The notes under the pieces are model-generated. The model had not been told where the DNA came from and did not search any database. It saw only the letters and a list, made by a program, of their open reading frames with translations. Shown one piece after another: positions 1 through 9,600 of a stretch of 38,593 nt of DNA (positions are counted from its first letter, which is position 1; each line of letters starts with the position of its first letter). Made by a program: the position numbers and the translations under genes. The stretch lies in the NCBI GenBank assembly GCA_947379895.1, contig CANCPA010000015.1:1-38593 (forward strand), read 5' to 3'. This stretch comes from Chitinophagaceae bacterium. Lineage in GTDB: Bacteria > Bacteroidota > Bacteroidia > Chitinophagales > Chitinophagaceae.

Positions 1-304
1 GACTACAAGCACCTTTTTGAAATAAAATTGAATAATAAGTAGGTGTAATCATCTAAAAAATCAACAAGACTAAGGGATATACATAGAGATTTAACAGGAT
101 CAGTTCAAAAATTTAACAAATGGAGAAAATTAGCTGCAATGTGGGTTAAACGAATTTAAATATGATTTAGGCATAATTACAAATAGTCTAGATGTGATTA
201 TAAGTACTTGAATTCACTACATTTATGGGTAATTCTGCTATATTCCTAGGCCTAGCAACAGGACAATTCATACATCAGATGTTAGTATGGTTTATATTAA
301 CTTT

Positions 305-410
305 CGTATACACTCCATTTAATTAAGAATATATAGGACGTAACTACTATTAGATAATTCCTAGCTACGTTTATTACATGTCTAATTATGGCAGAATCAG
401 TGATAACTAC
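305..410. repeat. Diverged direct repeat, copy 1
   Basis: This 106-bp stretch aligns without gaps to 431-536 (offset 126 bp), with about 23 mismatches by eye (roughly 78% identity). The best conserved core is the shared TTAGATAATTCCTAGCT-type segment near 349-365. Neither copy has a sustained open frame. It may be an old tandem duplication or an intergenic repeat family; no mobile-element hallmarks are visible. Confidence 0.6.
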
Positions 411-430
411 AGATGAAAGAGGGATAGTTA

Positions 431-536
431 CGAATACATTCCATTTGATTAAGAATATATAGAACGAAGTTATTGTTAGATAATTCCTAGCTGCGTTTAT
501 TTTATACCTAATTACAGCTGAATCGATAATACTTAT
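431..536. repeat. Diverged direct repeat, copy 2
   Basis: Second copy of the repeat at 305-410, same orientation, separated from it by 20 bp. Mismatches are mostly transitions, with no indels, as expected for a duplication that has drifted without selection on a reading frame. Confidence 0.6.
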
Positions 537-595
537 AAATGTTATGAAATTAATTTTGTCTACTGCATTCTAAATTAGGAATTTGAACTAAAAAA

Positions 596-651
596 AAGGA
601 TTATTGAACTTGATAAAAGATAATTCCTTTTACCATAATTCAATAATCCTT
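596..651 (-). terminator. Rho-independent terminator of the permease gene
   Basis: A 13-bp perfect stem (596-608 with 639-651; core AAGGATTATTGAA) encloses a second hairpin (614-619 with 627-632). Read on the minus strand it lies just after the permease stop codon and is followed by seven T residues (the A run at 591-597). Position and T-tract fit an intrinsic terminator. Confidence 0.8.
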
Positions 652-677
652 ATTAAATATACTAATTATTAAAATTC

Positions 678-2147
678 TTAGTTTCTAAGTTTACTATTCT
701 TCTTGCTGTAAGTAAAGTAAATGATGAAGCCTAATAATAACCAAACAATCAATCTTAGCCAGTTTGTCCAGCCTAATCCAAATATCATTGCACCACAAAC
801 TATAATGCCTAATATAGGAACAAAAGGAACCCAAGGTGTTCTGAATTCACGTTTCATTTCGGGATTTGTCTTGCGTAAAACAATTACAGCAACACAAACT
901 AGCATAAATGCGAATAGGGTTCCAATACTTGTCATATCTCCCACAATATCTCCCGGGATAAAGGCCGAAAATAAGCCTACTAATATTAATATAAACAGAC
1001 TCGCCTTGTGTGGTGTCTGATATTTTTCATGAACGTCGCTAAATATTTCAGGTAATAATCCGTCCTTACTCATTGAATAGAAAACCCTTGATTGTCCCAA
1101 TAACATGACTAAAATCACCGAGGAAAATCCGCCTAATATTGCAACAGTAACCAATTTTCCAAGCCAGCCAAATCCAATCATGTATTTATTAATGGCAAAG
1201 GCAACAGATGCCTCCTTTCCAGTTGTTCTGAAATCTTCAACACTCGCAACACCTGTTAATACATGTGCAAATAAGATGTATAATACCGTACAAACAGCTA
1301 ATGATCCGAGGATACCAATAGGCATATCTCGTTTAGGATTTTTAGCTTCCTGCGCGGCAGTACTTACAGCATCGAAGCCAATAAATGCAAAAAATACAAC
1401 TCCTGCTGCTCCTAAAATTCCCATGATTCCGCCATAATTATGAGCAATTCCTTGGTGATCAGTATAAATTGTAGCCGCAGGGATATAAGTTGCATGATTT
1501 ACCGGATTGATAAAACTCCATCCAAATACAATAATCATCACAACAATTGAAACTTTTGTAATCACTATTATACTATTTACAATGGCAGATTCCTGTGTTC
1601 CCCTGATTAACAGTAATGTCAAAACGCTTACAATAAACAACGCCGGAAGATTCATATAGCCATGTATACTTCCATCTAACGAATGCTCAAAAGGTGAGTG
1701 GCACCACTCAAAAGGAATGGCTTTTAATCCTAATACGTTAACCAATAAATTGTTTAGGTACTCACTCCATGCAATGCCAACTGTTGCGGCTCCAACTGCA
1801 TATTCTAATATTAAGTCCCAGCCAATTATCCATGCCACAAATTCACCCATTGTTGCATAGCTATAAGTATAGGCACTCCCGGCTATTGGTATTGACGATG
1901 ATAATTCGGCATAACATAAGCCTGCTAAAGCACATCCAATTGCTGCAACGATAAAACCAATAGTTACAGAAGGGCCTGCATTTTGAGCTGCAGCAGAAGC
2001 GGTTCTTACAAATAATCCTGCTCCTATGATTGCCCCAATTCCCAACGATATCAAGGATGTAGCGCTCAGTGTACGTTTCAATCCCTTTTCCGTATCAGCG
2101 GATTCTTTCATTAACAGTTCTATGGACTTTTTCGCGAATAAACTCAT
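678..2147 (-). CDS. APC-family amino acid permease
   Basis: This 489-residue protein has about 12 hydrophobic segments. Near residues 36-47 it has the TM1 signature GIGAIIGAGLFV, the G-rich unwound helix that binds the substrate amino group in APC-superfamily transporters. Next come the ELSSSIPIAGSAYTY and FFAFIGFDAVSTAAQEAKNP motifs, typical of the cationic amino-acid transporter (CAT/YfnA-like) branch. It should import amino acids across the inner membrane by cation symport; the exact substrate cannot be read from sequence. The length is normal for the family and the ATG start at 2147 leaves an intact cytoplasmic N-terminus. The gene is divergent from a secreted dipeptidyl peptidase, so it may take up products of peptide breakdown (inference). 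A terminator lies directly downstream. Confidence 0.9.
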   Translation of the reverse strand: MSLFAKKSIELLMKESADTEKGLKRTLSATSLISLGIGAIIGAGLFVRTASAAAQNAGPSVTIGFIVAAIGCALAGLCYAELSSSIPIAGSAYTYSYATMGEFVAWIIGWDLILEYAVGAATVGIAWSEYLNNLLVNVLGLKAIPFEWCHSPFEHSLDGSIHGYMNLPALFIVSVLTLLLIRGTQESAIVNSIIVITKVSIVVMIIVFGWSFINPVNHATYIPAATIYTDHQGIAHNYGGIMGILGAAGVVFFAFIGFDAVSTAAQEAKNPKRDMPIGILGSLAVCTVLYILFAHVLTGVASVEDFRTTGKEASVAFAINKYMIGFGWLGKLVTVAILGGFSSVILVMLLGQSRVFYSMSKDGLLPEIFSDVHEKYQTPHKASLFILILVGLFSAFIPGDIVGDMTSIGTLFAFMLVCVAVIVLRKTNPEMKREFRTPWVPFVPILGIIVCGAMIFGLGWTNWLRLIVWLLLGFIIYFTYSKKNSKLRN

Positions 2148-2188
2148 AATCGGTCAGTTAAATACTTAATAAGTTAAAAATAAGCTAG

Positions 2189-2196
2189 CAAAATAA
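2189..2196 (-). promoter_or_regulatory. Candidate -7 box for the permease
   Basis: On the minus strand this reads TTATTTTG, one mismatch from the Bacteroidota consensus TAnnTTTG, and lies 41 bp before the permease ATG. No clear -33 TTG was found at the expected spacing, so this is tentative. Confidence 0.3.
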
Positions 2197-2315
2197 TGTT
2201 TTTTGCTGTAAGTTCTTCAATTAGTTTTCAAATGCTCATTTAAAAAGTAAATATTTATTAAAATAATGTTTTCATTATCTTATTTTTATTGCTTCAAACT
2301 AAATATGAACATAGT

Positions 2316-4493
2316 ATGAGACGTGGTGTAATGATTATCTTATTTTTTGTGGTTTCTTCTTATGCATTTGCAAAGGCACAGCCTCCTCGTGGTATAAAAT
2401 GGTCGAAAGATGGTAATTCCTATTATTCTATTGAAGCAGGTAATATCATAAAAGTTATTCTACCCTCGTTTAAAAAAGAAACTGTCATTTATAAAGAAAA
2501 TTTAGTTAATGTACAAAATGGGAATATAATATCTGTAAGGAGTTTTGTTTTTAGTGAAGATGAAAAAAAAGTATTGATTTATACAAATACCAAAAAGGTA
2601 TGGCGGTATGATACTCGTGGTGATTTTTGGATTTATTCTATTGAAAATAAAAGTCTACAGAAATTAGGTGGTTCTTTACCTTCCTCTTCGTTAATGTTTG
2701 CAAAATTTTCGCCCGACGGAGCAAAGGTTGCTTACACAAGTAATCATAATGTATACACAGAAGACATTCAAACTCATGCTATCACGCAACTTACACTTGA
2801 TGGTACTGATAAAATTATTAATGGCACATTTGATTGGGCCTATGAAGAAGAATTTGGTTGTAGGGATGGATTTAGATGGAGTGCCGATAGTAAACAAATA
2901 GCCTATTGGCAAATTGATGCAACTAGGATAAAAAACTTTTTATTGCTTGATAACACGGATAGTATTTATTCTTTTACTAAGCCGGTTGAGTATCCTAAAG
3001 TTGGAGAAGACCCTTCCTCTTGTAAATTGGGTGTGGTAAATATTGCAACAAAGCAAACAACTTGGATGAATGTTCCTGGTGATGCAGTTCAGCATTATAT
3101 TCCAAGAATGGAATGGGCTCCGAATGGACAATTAATCATTCAACAATTAAATCGGAAACAAAATGAAAGCAATATTTATTTATTGAATCCTTCAAATGGC
3201 GACGCTAAAAAAATATTTACTGAAAGTGATAATGCATGGATTGATTTAAAAACTAGGTGGGATGATGATAACCCTAAGGGATGGGACTTTATAAATAATG
3301 ACAAAGAATTTCTTTGGGTAAGTGAAAAAGATGGATGGAGACATATTTATTCCATTTCATTGGATGGAAAAAAAGAAACATTATTGACGAAGGGTAATTA
3401 TGATATGATTTCATTATATGCGGTAGATCAATTGCATGGGTTCGTTTATTTTTCTGCTTCACCAAATAATGCTACACAGAAATACTTATATCGAGTATCC
3501 TTTAATAGTAAGAATAAAGGAAATGCTGAACTTATTTCTCCTTCAACACAAAAGGGAACACATACTTACACAATATCTCCAAATGGATTATTTGCGGCGC
3601 ATTCATTCTCGAGTCATAATTATACACCTGTAACAGAATGGGTAAGTTTGCCAAAGCACAATATAATCAAAGAAGGATTAGAAAAGAGTGTGTTAGATAG
3701 TGAGTCAAATGTTGAAATGATTCGTGTTACCACAATTGATAGCATTACTATGGATGGTTGGATGATAAAGCCTTCATCTTTTGATAGTACAAAAAAATAT
3801 CCTGTGGTATTTTTTGTGTATACTGAACCGGGTTCTACCACTGTTGAAGATAGTTATGGCACAGCAGGAAATTATTTATATCAAGGAAATATGGCAGAAG
3901 ATGGCTATATACAAATTAGCTTGGATGGACGAGGTACACCTTCTCCTAAGGGGGCTGAATGGCGTAAGAGTATTTATAAAAAAGTGGGTATATTAAATAT
4001 TAATGATCAAGCCGAAGCCGTAAAAAAAATACGTGAATGGAAGTTTGTAGATACAAGCCGAATAGCTGTGTGGGGTTGGAGTGGAGGAGGGTCTACTACC
4101 TTAAATCTTATGTTTCAACATCCTGACTTATACCAAACAGGTATTGCAATTGCACCTGTAACTTATCGACTTAGTTATGATAATATTTATGAGGAACGAT
4201 ATATGGGCTTGCCGCAGGAAAACAGGGATGATTATATTAAAGCATCTGCGATAACTTATGCAAAAGGGCTCAAAGGCAATCTCTTGTTAATACATGGAAC
4301 GGGTGATGATAATGTGCATTATCAAAATACTGAATTATTAATTAATGAATTGGTTCGTTTTAATAAAAACTTTCAATTAATGAGTTATCCAAATCGTACA
4401 CATGGAATTAGAGAAGGTTCAGGTACATGGTTACATTTGACAACTCTTTATACCAAATATTTACGGGAACATTGCCCAGGAGGAGGAAGGTAG
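2316..4493 (+). CDS. Secreted dipeptidyl-peptidase IV (S9B family)
   Basis: This S9 prolyl-oligopeptidase-family enzyme should remove X-Pro/X-Ala dipeptides from peptide N-termini in the periplasm. An N-terminal beta-propeller carries DWAYEEEFG, the double-Glu loop that holds the substrate amino terminus in DPP4. It is followed by a C-terminal alpha/beta hydrolase. The likely catalytic triad is Ser589 in WGWSGGG, Asp664 in HGTGDDNVHYQ and His696 in RTHGI. The nucleophile motif is GWSGGG where classical DPP4 has GWSYGG. The frame extends upstream to a TTG at 2289, but the ATG at 2316 gives a clean signal peptide (hydrophobic core, then AFAKAQ), so I chose it; the protein is then 725 residues. 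It is divergent from the amino-acid permease, which suggests a shared role in peptide use. Confidence 0.9.
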   Translation: MRRGVMIILFFVVSSYAFAKAQPPRGIKWSKDGNSYYSIEAGNIIKVILPSFKKETVIYKENLVNVQNGNIISVRSFVFSEDEKKVLIYTNTKKVWRYDTRGDFWIYSIENKSLQKLGGSLPSSSLMFAKFSPDGAKVAYTSNHNVYTEDIQTHAITQLTLDGTDKIINGTFDWAYEEEFGCRDGFRWSADSKQIAYWQIDATRIKNFLLLDNTDSIYSFTKPVEYPKVGEDPSSCKLGVVNIATKQTTWMNVPGDAVQHYIPRMEWAPNGQLIIQQLNRKQNESNIYLLNPSNGDAKKIFTESDNAWIDLKTRWDDDNPKGWDFINNDKEFLWVSEKDGWRHIYSISLDGKKETLLTKGNYDMISLYAVDQLHGFVYFSASPNNATQKYLYRVSFNSKNKGNAELISPSTQKGTHTYTISPNGLFAAHSFSSHNYTPVTEWVSLPKHNIIKEGLEKSVLDSESNVEMIRVTTIDSITMDGWMIKPSSFDSTKKYPVVFFVYTEPGSTTVEDSYGTAGNYLYQGNMAEDGYIQISLDGRGTPSPKGAEWRKSIYKKVGILNINDQAEAVKKIREWKFVDTSRIAVWGWSGGGSTTLNLMFQHPDLYQTGIAIAPVTYRLSYDNIYEERYMGLPQENRDDYIKASAITYAKGLKGNLLLIHGTGDDNVHYQNTELLINELVRFNKNFQLMSYPNRTHGIREGSGTWLHLTTLYTKYLREHCPGGGR

Positions 4494-5042
4494 AAGTGGC
4501 ATTATGAATTATTAGTTCTGAAATATGAGTATGGAACATAAGAAAGTATATTAAGAAGTCACCTTACGCAACAATTAATAAAGGGTTTAAAGTCTAATTT
4601 ATATTTTTCAATACAAAGACACTAATACCCAAAGTAGTACAAAGGAACAATGAAGTTTTGATACTTATTTTGTGCTTTAAAGTACTTAATACCTTTTCGA
4701 CTTCGTTTCTTTATGGCAAGAAAAATAAAAAATGACAGAAAACATTTGATTCATTCAATGCGTTAGGTGAGTTGAAAATCAAACACACTTACATTTTATT
4801 CATCTATCATAATTTTTTCAGGATGAAACATTATACTCTCTTTAAGATACGAAATAATGCTTTTGTGAGTTCTAACTAGAAGAATGAGTGATCTCACTCT
4901 AAATAATTTAGATCCAGCTCTTTTTTGAAGTAAACATATTTATTGGAATATAAAGCTTATTTATGATTCAAAATAGACTCATATTTCATAACTCATAACT
5001 TATAACTTGTTACATTCGCAGCCTTAAAGTAACTCAGTCAAC
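4494..5042. other. Intergenic stretch before purD
   Basis: About 550 bp without a supported gene. ATG-led frames here are under about 20 codons (for example 17 codons from 4712). No strong hairpin follows the peptidase stop. Near 4987-5008 there are short imperfect repeats of CATAACT/TATAACT. A candidate purD promoter lies at the right end (5011-5018). Confidence 0.5.
5011..5018 (+). promoter_or_regulatory. Candidate -7 box for purD
   Basis: TACATTCG differs at one position from the Bacteroidota -7 consensus TAnnTTTG and ends 24 bp before the purD ATG. No obvious -33 TTG at 19-21 bp upstream. Confidence 0.4.
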
Positions 5043-6329
5043 ATGAATGTTTTAATACTTGGAAGCGGTGGTCGTGAACATGCATTAGCATGGAAAATCA
5101 ATCAAAGTCATCATTGTAATAATCTCTTTATAGCACCCGGTAATCCTGGAATTGCTCAAATTGGTAAAGTACTAGACTTTGGAGTTAATGATTTTGAAGC
5201 GATAAAATCATTTGCACTCACCAATCAAATTGATGTTATTGTAGTGGGACCTGAAGACCCTTTGGTAAATGGTATCTACGATTTTATGGAAAAAGCAAAG
5301 CATGAAAATGGATGGAAAGGCTTTGTTGTGGGACCCTCTAAAGAAGCTGCTCAGTTAGAAGGCAGTAAGGCATTCTCCAAAAAATTCATGCAACGAAATG
5401 GTATCCCTACTGCAGGATATGCTGAATTTACTAAAGATAATTTTGAGGACGGAAAGGCTTATATTAATCAACATACATTACCAATAGTTTTAAAGGCCGA
5501 TGGTTTGGCAGCAGGTAAAGGTGTGGTTATTAGTGAAACACGTGAAGATGCCCTGCAAGTATTTGAAGATATGATTATCAATCAACAATTTGGTAAGGCA
5601 AGTTCAAAAGTGGTAATTGAAGAGTTTCTAAAAGGTATAGAAGTAAGTGTTTTTGTATTGACAAATGGTAGGGATTATCAAGTAATTGGACATGCCAAAG
5701 ATTATAAGAGAATAGGAGAGGGGGACACCGGATTGAATACAGGTGGAATGGGATGTGTAACTCCTGTACCATTTATGGACAGTTCTTTTATGCAAAAAGT
5801 TGAAGAACGAATAATAGTGCCTACTGTTAATGGATTAGCAAAGGAAGGCTTAGTATATAATGGATTTCTTTTCTTTGGTCTAATGAATGTAGCCGGGGAT
5901 CCACAAGTAATTGAATACAATTGTAGGATGGGCGATCCTGAAACAGAAGTAGTATTGCCAAGGTTGGATACCGACTTGTTGAGCCTTTTTGCGGCAATGG
6001 ATAATGGAACCTTGGAAGATGCAAATATCAATTTTTCGGAAGGCTTTTATGCAACTGTTGTAGCCGTAAGCGGAGGTTATCCCGGAGATTACAAAAAGAA
6101 TATACCAATTAGTGGAATAGAGGGGAAGTTGCCTTCTAATGCATTGTTATTTCATGCAGGAACGAAGGAAACGGAAGGAAATGTTGTAACAAATGGCGGC
6201 AGAGTATTGACCGTAACTAGTAAAGGTCATTCAATAAGTGAGGCCGTTAAGCAATCAGTTAGTTTATTGGAAAATATTCATTTCGAAGGGATAAACTATA
6301 GAAAAGATATAGGCTACGAGTTTGATTAA
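5043..6329 (+). CDS. purD: Phosphoribosylamine--glycine ligase (GAR synthetase)
   Basis: PurD joins phosphoribosylamine to glycine using ATP, the second step of de novo purine synthesis in the cytoplasm. The 428-residue length is standard. The N-terminal motif MNVLILGSGGREHALAWK is diagnostic, followed by VVGPEDPLVNG. The ATP-grasp domain contains LKADGLAAGKGVVI near residue 150 and the metal/ATP-binding EYNCRMGDPETEVVLPRL near 290. The C-terminal domain is complete (GGRVLTVTSKG, then INYRKDIGYE). It stands alone, without other pur genes, as is common in Bacteroidota. guaA, another purine enzyme, is about 19 kb downstream and not linked in an operon. Confidence 0.97.
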   Translation: MNVLILGSGGREHALAWKINQSHHCNNLFIAPGNPGIAQIGKVLDFGVNDFEAIKSFALTNQIDVIVVGPEDPLVNGIYDFMEKAKHENGWKGFVVGPSKEAAQLEGSKAFSKKFMQRNGIPTAGYAEFTKDNFEDGKAYINQHTLPIVLKADGLAAGKGVVISETREDALQVFEDMIINQQFGKASSKVVIEEFLKGIEVSVFVLTNGRDYQVIGHAKDYKRIGEGDTGLNTGGMGCVTPVPFMDSSFMQKVEERIIVPTVNGLAKEGLVYNGFLFFGLMNVAGDPQVIEYNCRMGDPETEVVLPRLDTDLLSLFAAMDNGTLEDANINFSEGFYATVVAVSGGYPGDYKKNIPISGIEGKLPSNALLFHAGTKETEGNVVTNGGRVLTVTSKGHSISEAVKQSVSLLENIHFEGINYRKDIGYEFD

Positions 6330-6467
6330 ATTTCCTTGATATTACTTTTTTATTCATAAATTGTAAGTTAAATAACATTGAATTAAAGCATTCTGTGATT
6401 ATTTCATACATTATATGGAATAATTTGATATTTTATAAACTTTATTGAGTTTAACTCTTTTTAAAGA

Positions 6468-6498
6468 TTGGCTTCGATGCAAATAATTATTAAATTTG
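6468..6498 (+). promoter_or_regulatory. Canonical Bacteroidota promoter of the adhesin cassette
   Basis: TTG at 6468-6470 is separated by exactly 20 nt from TAAATTTG at 6491-6498. This is a perfect match to the -33 TTG / -7 TAnnTTTG arrangement of Bacteroidota housekeeping promoters. Transcription would start near 6503-6506, leaving a leader of about 130 nt before the GTG start at 6639. Confidence 0.6.
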
Positions 6499-6552
6499 TC
6501 GAGAAAATAATGCATTAGCTTTATTTAAATCAAATGCAGCTTAATGAGTTGC

Positions 6553-6613
6553 GTATTTCATTTTTTGAAATACTTGTTTACCTTAAAAAAGTTGAAGTAT
6601 TGTATGATACTTC
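6553..6613 (+). other. Two hairpins in the adhesin 5' leader
   Basis: Hairpin 1 pairs 6553-6560 (GTATTTCA) with 6566-6573 around a 5-nt T loop. Hairpin 2 pairs 6594-6600 (GAAGTAT) with 6607-6613 around a 6-nt loop. Both are perfect stems located between the predicted transcription start and the GTG start, so they could affect mRNA stability or translation of this very long message (inference). Confidence 0.45.
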
Positions 6614-6638
6614 TATATAACCTTAAATTTTCTGCTTA

Positions 6639-9600
6639 GTGATTAATAGATTCTCTTTTTACAGCGTCATAAAAATTCACCTGCTATTTGTCTTCTTGTT
6701 GATTTCATTTCAGTCAAAGCTTTATGCACAAAGGAACTATGCAAATGGTAATGGAACGGGGAAATTACAAAAAGGTATATTTTGGTTGACTTGGAATAGC
6801 GAAAGCAATAGTAATCTTATCAGTAAACCCGCAGGAAGTACTGCTTCAAACGTAAAAGCCGGAACATATATATGGCAATTAACTCCAAGTGTAAAAATTG
6901 TTGCAGAACTAAGTAACATATATGGCTCTTCAAAAAATGATGGCTTAAGTTGTCACACCCCAAGCTCCTATTCTGAAGGCTTAAGTAGTCTTTATCCGTA
7001 TATAGGTACAAATACGGGTATTCCAGATTGTGGTCTTCAGGATATTCAATATTCAAGTATTGTTGGTTTTAATGTTTCTGTTGATTTACAGATGAAAATA
7101 AATGGTGTGTGGCAAAGTATTACCTATCCGGGAATGGTAGTAGGTGATGCAGAAACACTCGCAATTTATGGCACTTCAAATGTTGAATATATCAAGGCAA
7201 CTTTGGTGGATAATAATGCTAGTTGGCAATTGCTAGATTTTCACAATGGAGCTTGGAATGCATCAACTGTAGCCCCCGATTATTTGGTTACTGTTACCGA
7301 TGGTGGAATGACATTCGTTGATTCCATGAAATATCCTTATTCTGATTTGGGTTTGCAAGCAGTAATGTATGCAAAGAACGCAACAAGCTTAATGAACGTA
7401 GAAACAAAGGGGGCAGGAGAAACTGCATTGGCATTAGGCATTGTTGCACCTTTTGATTTTGGAGATGCCCCTGCTTCTTATGGGTATTCTGGACATTATT
7501 TTGATACCGTTCGTTACAATAATATTCCACCTCTTATTGATAGTATTTATCCTGCGGGAATTATGCCACAAATCACAATTACTCCTTTCCAAAAGAATCT
7601 TTATTACTTGGGATCAAATAATACTGATTTTGATGGGAATCCTAATCCACTCCAAGACACAACTGCTGCTTATGATAATGCACACGAAAATAATGACGAA
7701 GATGGATTTAATTTAGCCACCCAACCTTCAATTGGAGTTAATAATTCTTCGGATGTAAAACTGAACGTAAAAGCTACTAATGCAGGAATTACTACTGCGA
7801 CAATTTATGCATGGATTGATTTTAACCGAGATGGACACTTTTCTGCCAAAGAATCAGCAATTGCTACATTACCTCCTGGATCAACAGATTTATCTGTTCC
7901 ACTGACCTTTACTCTTAAACATTATAAAAGTAGTATCAAAGCAGGACCAACCTATGCAAGATTTAGAATCACCACAACACCCCTCGGCGATGCCACTGAT
8001 TTTACTACTGATTCTATCGATGATAGAAGTATTAATATAGCCCTCGACGGGGAAACTGAAGATTATAAATTAAAAGATATTGTAATTGGAAAGGCTGCAC
8101 CTGTTGGAGTCGATGACCTTGATAGCACTTACATTAATAAAAACATTACAACAAATGTAAAGTCGAATGATGGAGCTTCTAATTTGAAAGATACCGTGAA
8201 GATTTCTTCTGCACCTACAAGTGGTAAGGCTATAATTAATGGAAATGGAACAATTACTTATTCTCCAAGTAATGGATTTACTGGCAAGGATTTATATACA
8301 TATACCCTGACTACTACAGATACTACAGTTTCTGAACCAATAACTGTAACTATTCTTGTAAAGCCAATTGGTATTAAAGATTTAGATACAACACCAATTA
8401 ATACGCCTATAACCATTAATGTAAAGGCAAATGATAGTGCAAAAGGTGGAAGTAATCAAGTATTAATTTTTGCATCTCCAAAGAATGGAACGGTAAAGGT
8501 AAATTTAGATGGTACAATTACCTATACTCCTAAGACCTTATTTGTTGGTAATGATACCCTTACCTATTCTTTAATGACTGCAGATAGTGTATACTCAAAT
8601 CCTGTATTTGTATATCTCAATGTTTTTACTCCAAAGGCTGATGTAATAATTAAAAAGCTTTTGAACACAAAGGGTATCTTGTTTATAGGTAAGACGGTTA
8701 GTTTTTCTTTGATAGTAACTAATAATGGTCCTGATAGTGCTACAGGTGTAATTGCCCTAGATACTATACAATCTATTCTTAGTAATATCTCTAATATAAG
8801 TACAATTAATGGTACAGCTTCTTTTGTACCTGCTACTTCAATACTAAATTGGAATATTGGAACAATTCAAAAGAATCAAATTGATACCTTAACATTTACG
8901 GCTAAAATAGTAAGTGGTACCTCATTGACAAATGGTGCTATTGTAAATGGAAATGAAATTGATCCTGATACAAGCAATAATAAAAGTAAAATTGCACCCG
9001 TAGCTATTCTTGTCATACCATCAGGGGTTAAGGATATTGATAGCACAGTTATTAATACACCTGTTATAACAAATGTGAAAGTAAATGACGGTAAATCTGC
9101 AAGTGTAGATACGATTAAATTGTCTTCAGTTCCCAAAAATGGAACAGTAAGCATCAATTCTGATAGTACAATTAGTTATAGTCCTAATCTAGGTTTTACC
9201 GGGAAGGACACTTTTTCTTACACGTTGACATCCCCAGATAGTCTGGTTTCCTCTCCCGTGTGGGTGGTAATTTTAGTTAAGCCTTTAGGAGTAACAGATA
9301 TTGATACTACTCCTATGAATACGCCAATTACACTTGAAGTGAAGGCGAATGACAGCGCTAAAGGTGGAAATAATTCTGTTTCGGTTTTGTCAAAGCCCAA
9401 AAATGGGTTAGTATTAGTAAATCCTGATGGTACAATAACTTATAATCCAATTAGTGGTTTTGTTGGTAACGATACACTTTCCTATACCCTAATGACAAAT
9501 GATAGTGTATATTCCTTATCTGTAATGGTATATCTTACAGTATATAGACCACGTGCCGACCTTATTATTTCAAAATTGTTAAATACAAAAGGGACGTTAG

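Larger units (their letters stand above)
1..595. other. Non-coding stretch left of the permease gene
   Basis: No convincing gene is visible. All frames are broken by frequent stops, and the longest ATG-led reading frame I see is about 33 codons (from 225). A frame open from base 1 stops at 40-42 and could be the tail of a gene outside the window, but 13 codons cannot be assigned. The only structure is a diverged direct repeat (305-410 and 431-536). The stretch may be decayed coding DNA or a long intergenic region. Confidence 0.5.
6330..6638. other. Intergenic stretch with adhesin promoter and leader
   Basis: 309 bp between purD and the giant adhesin. No gene is visible. It holds a canonical promoter (6468-6498) and a leader of roughly 130 nt with two hairpins (6553-6613), listed separately. 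Confidence 0.6.

Noticed and set aside
225-326. 33-codon ATG frame with a hydrophobic stretch in the left intergenic region
   Set aside because: Too short, no promoter, surrounded by stops, and its end overlaps the diverged repeat whose second copy does not keep the frame.
721-1437. Two plus-strand frames (99 and 110 codons) inside the permease gene
   Set aside because: Antisense to the APC transporter; their sequences are the complement of membrane-helix codons and match no family.
5702-6031. 109-codon minus-strand frame inside purD
   Set aside because: Antisense shadow of a complete purD.
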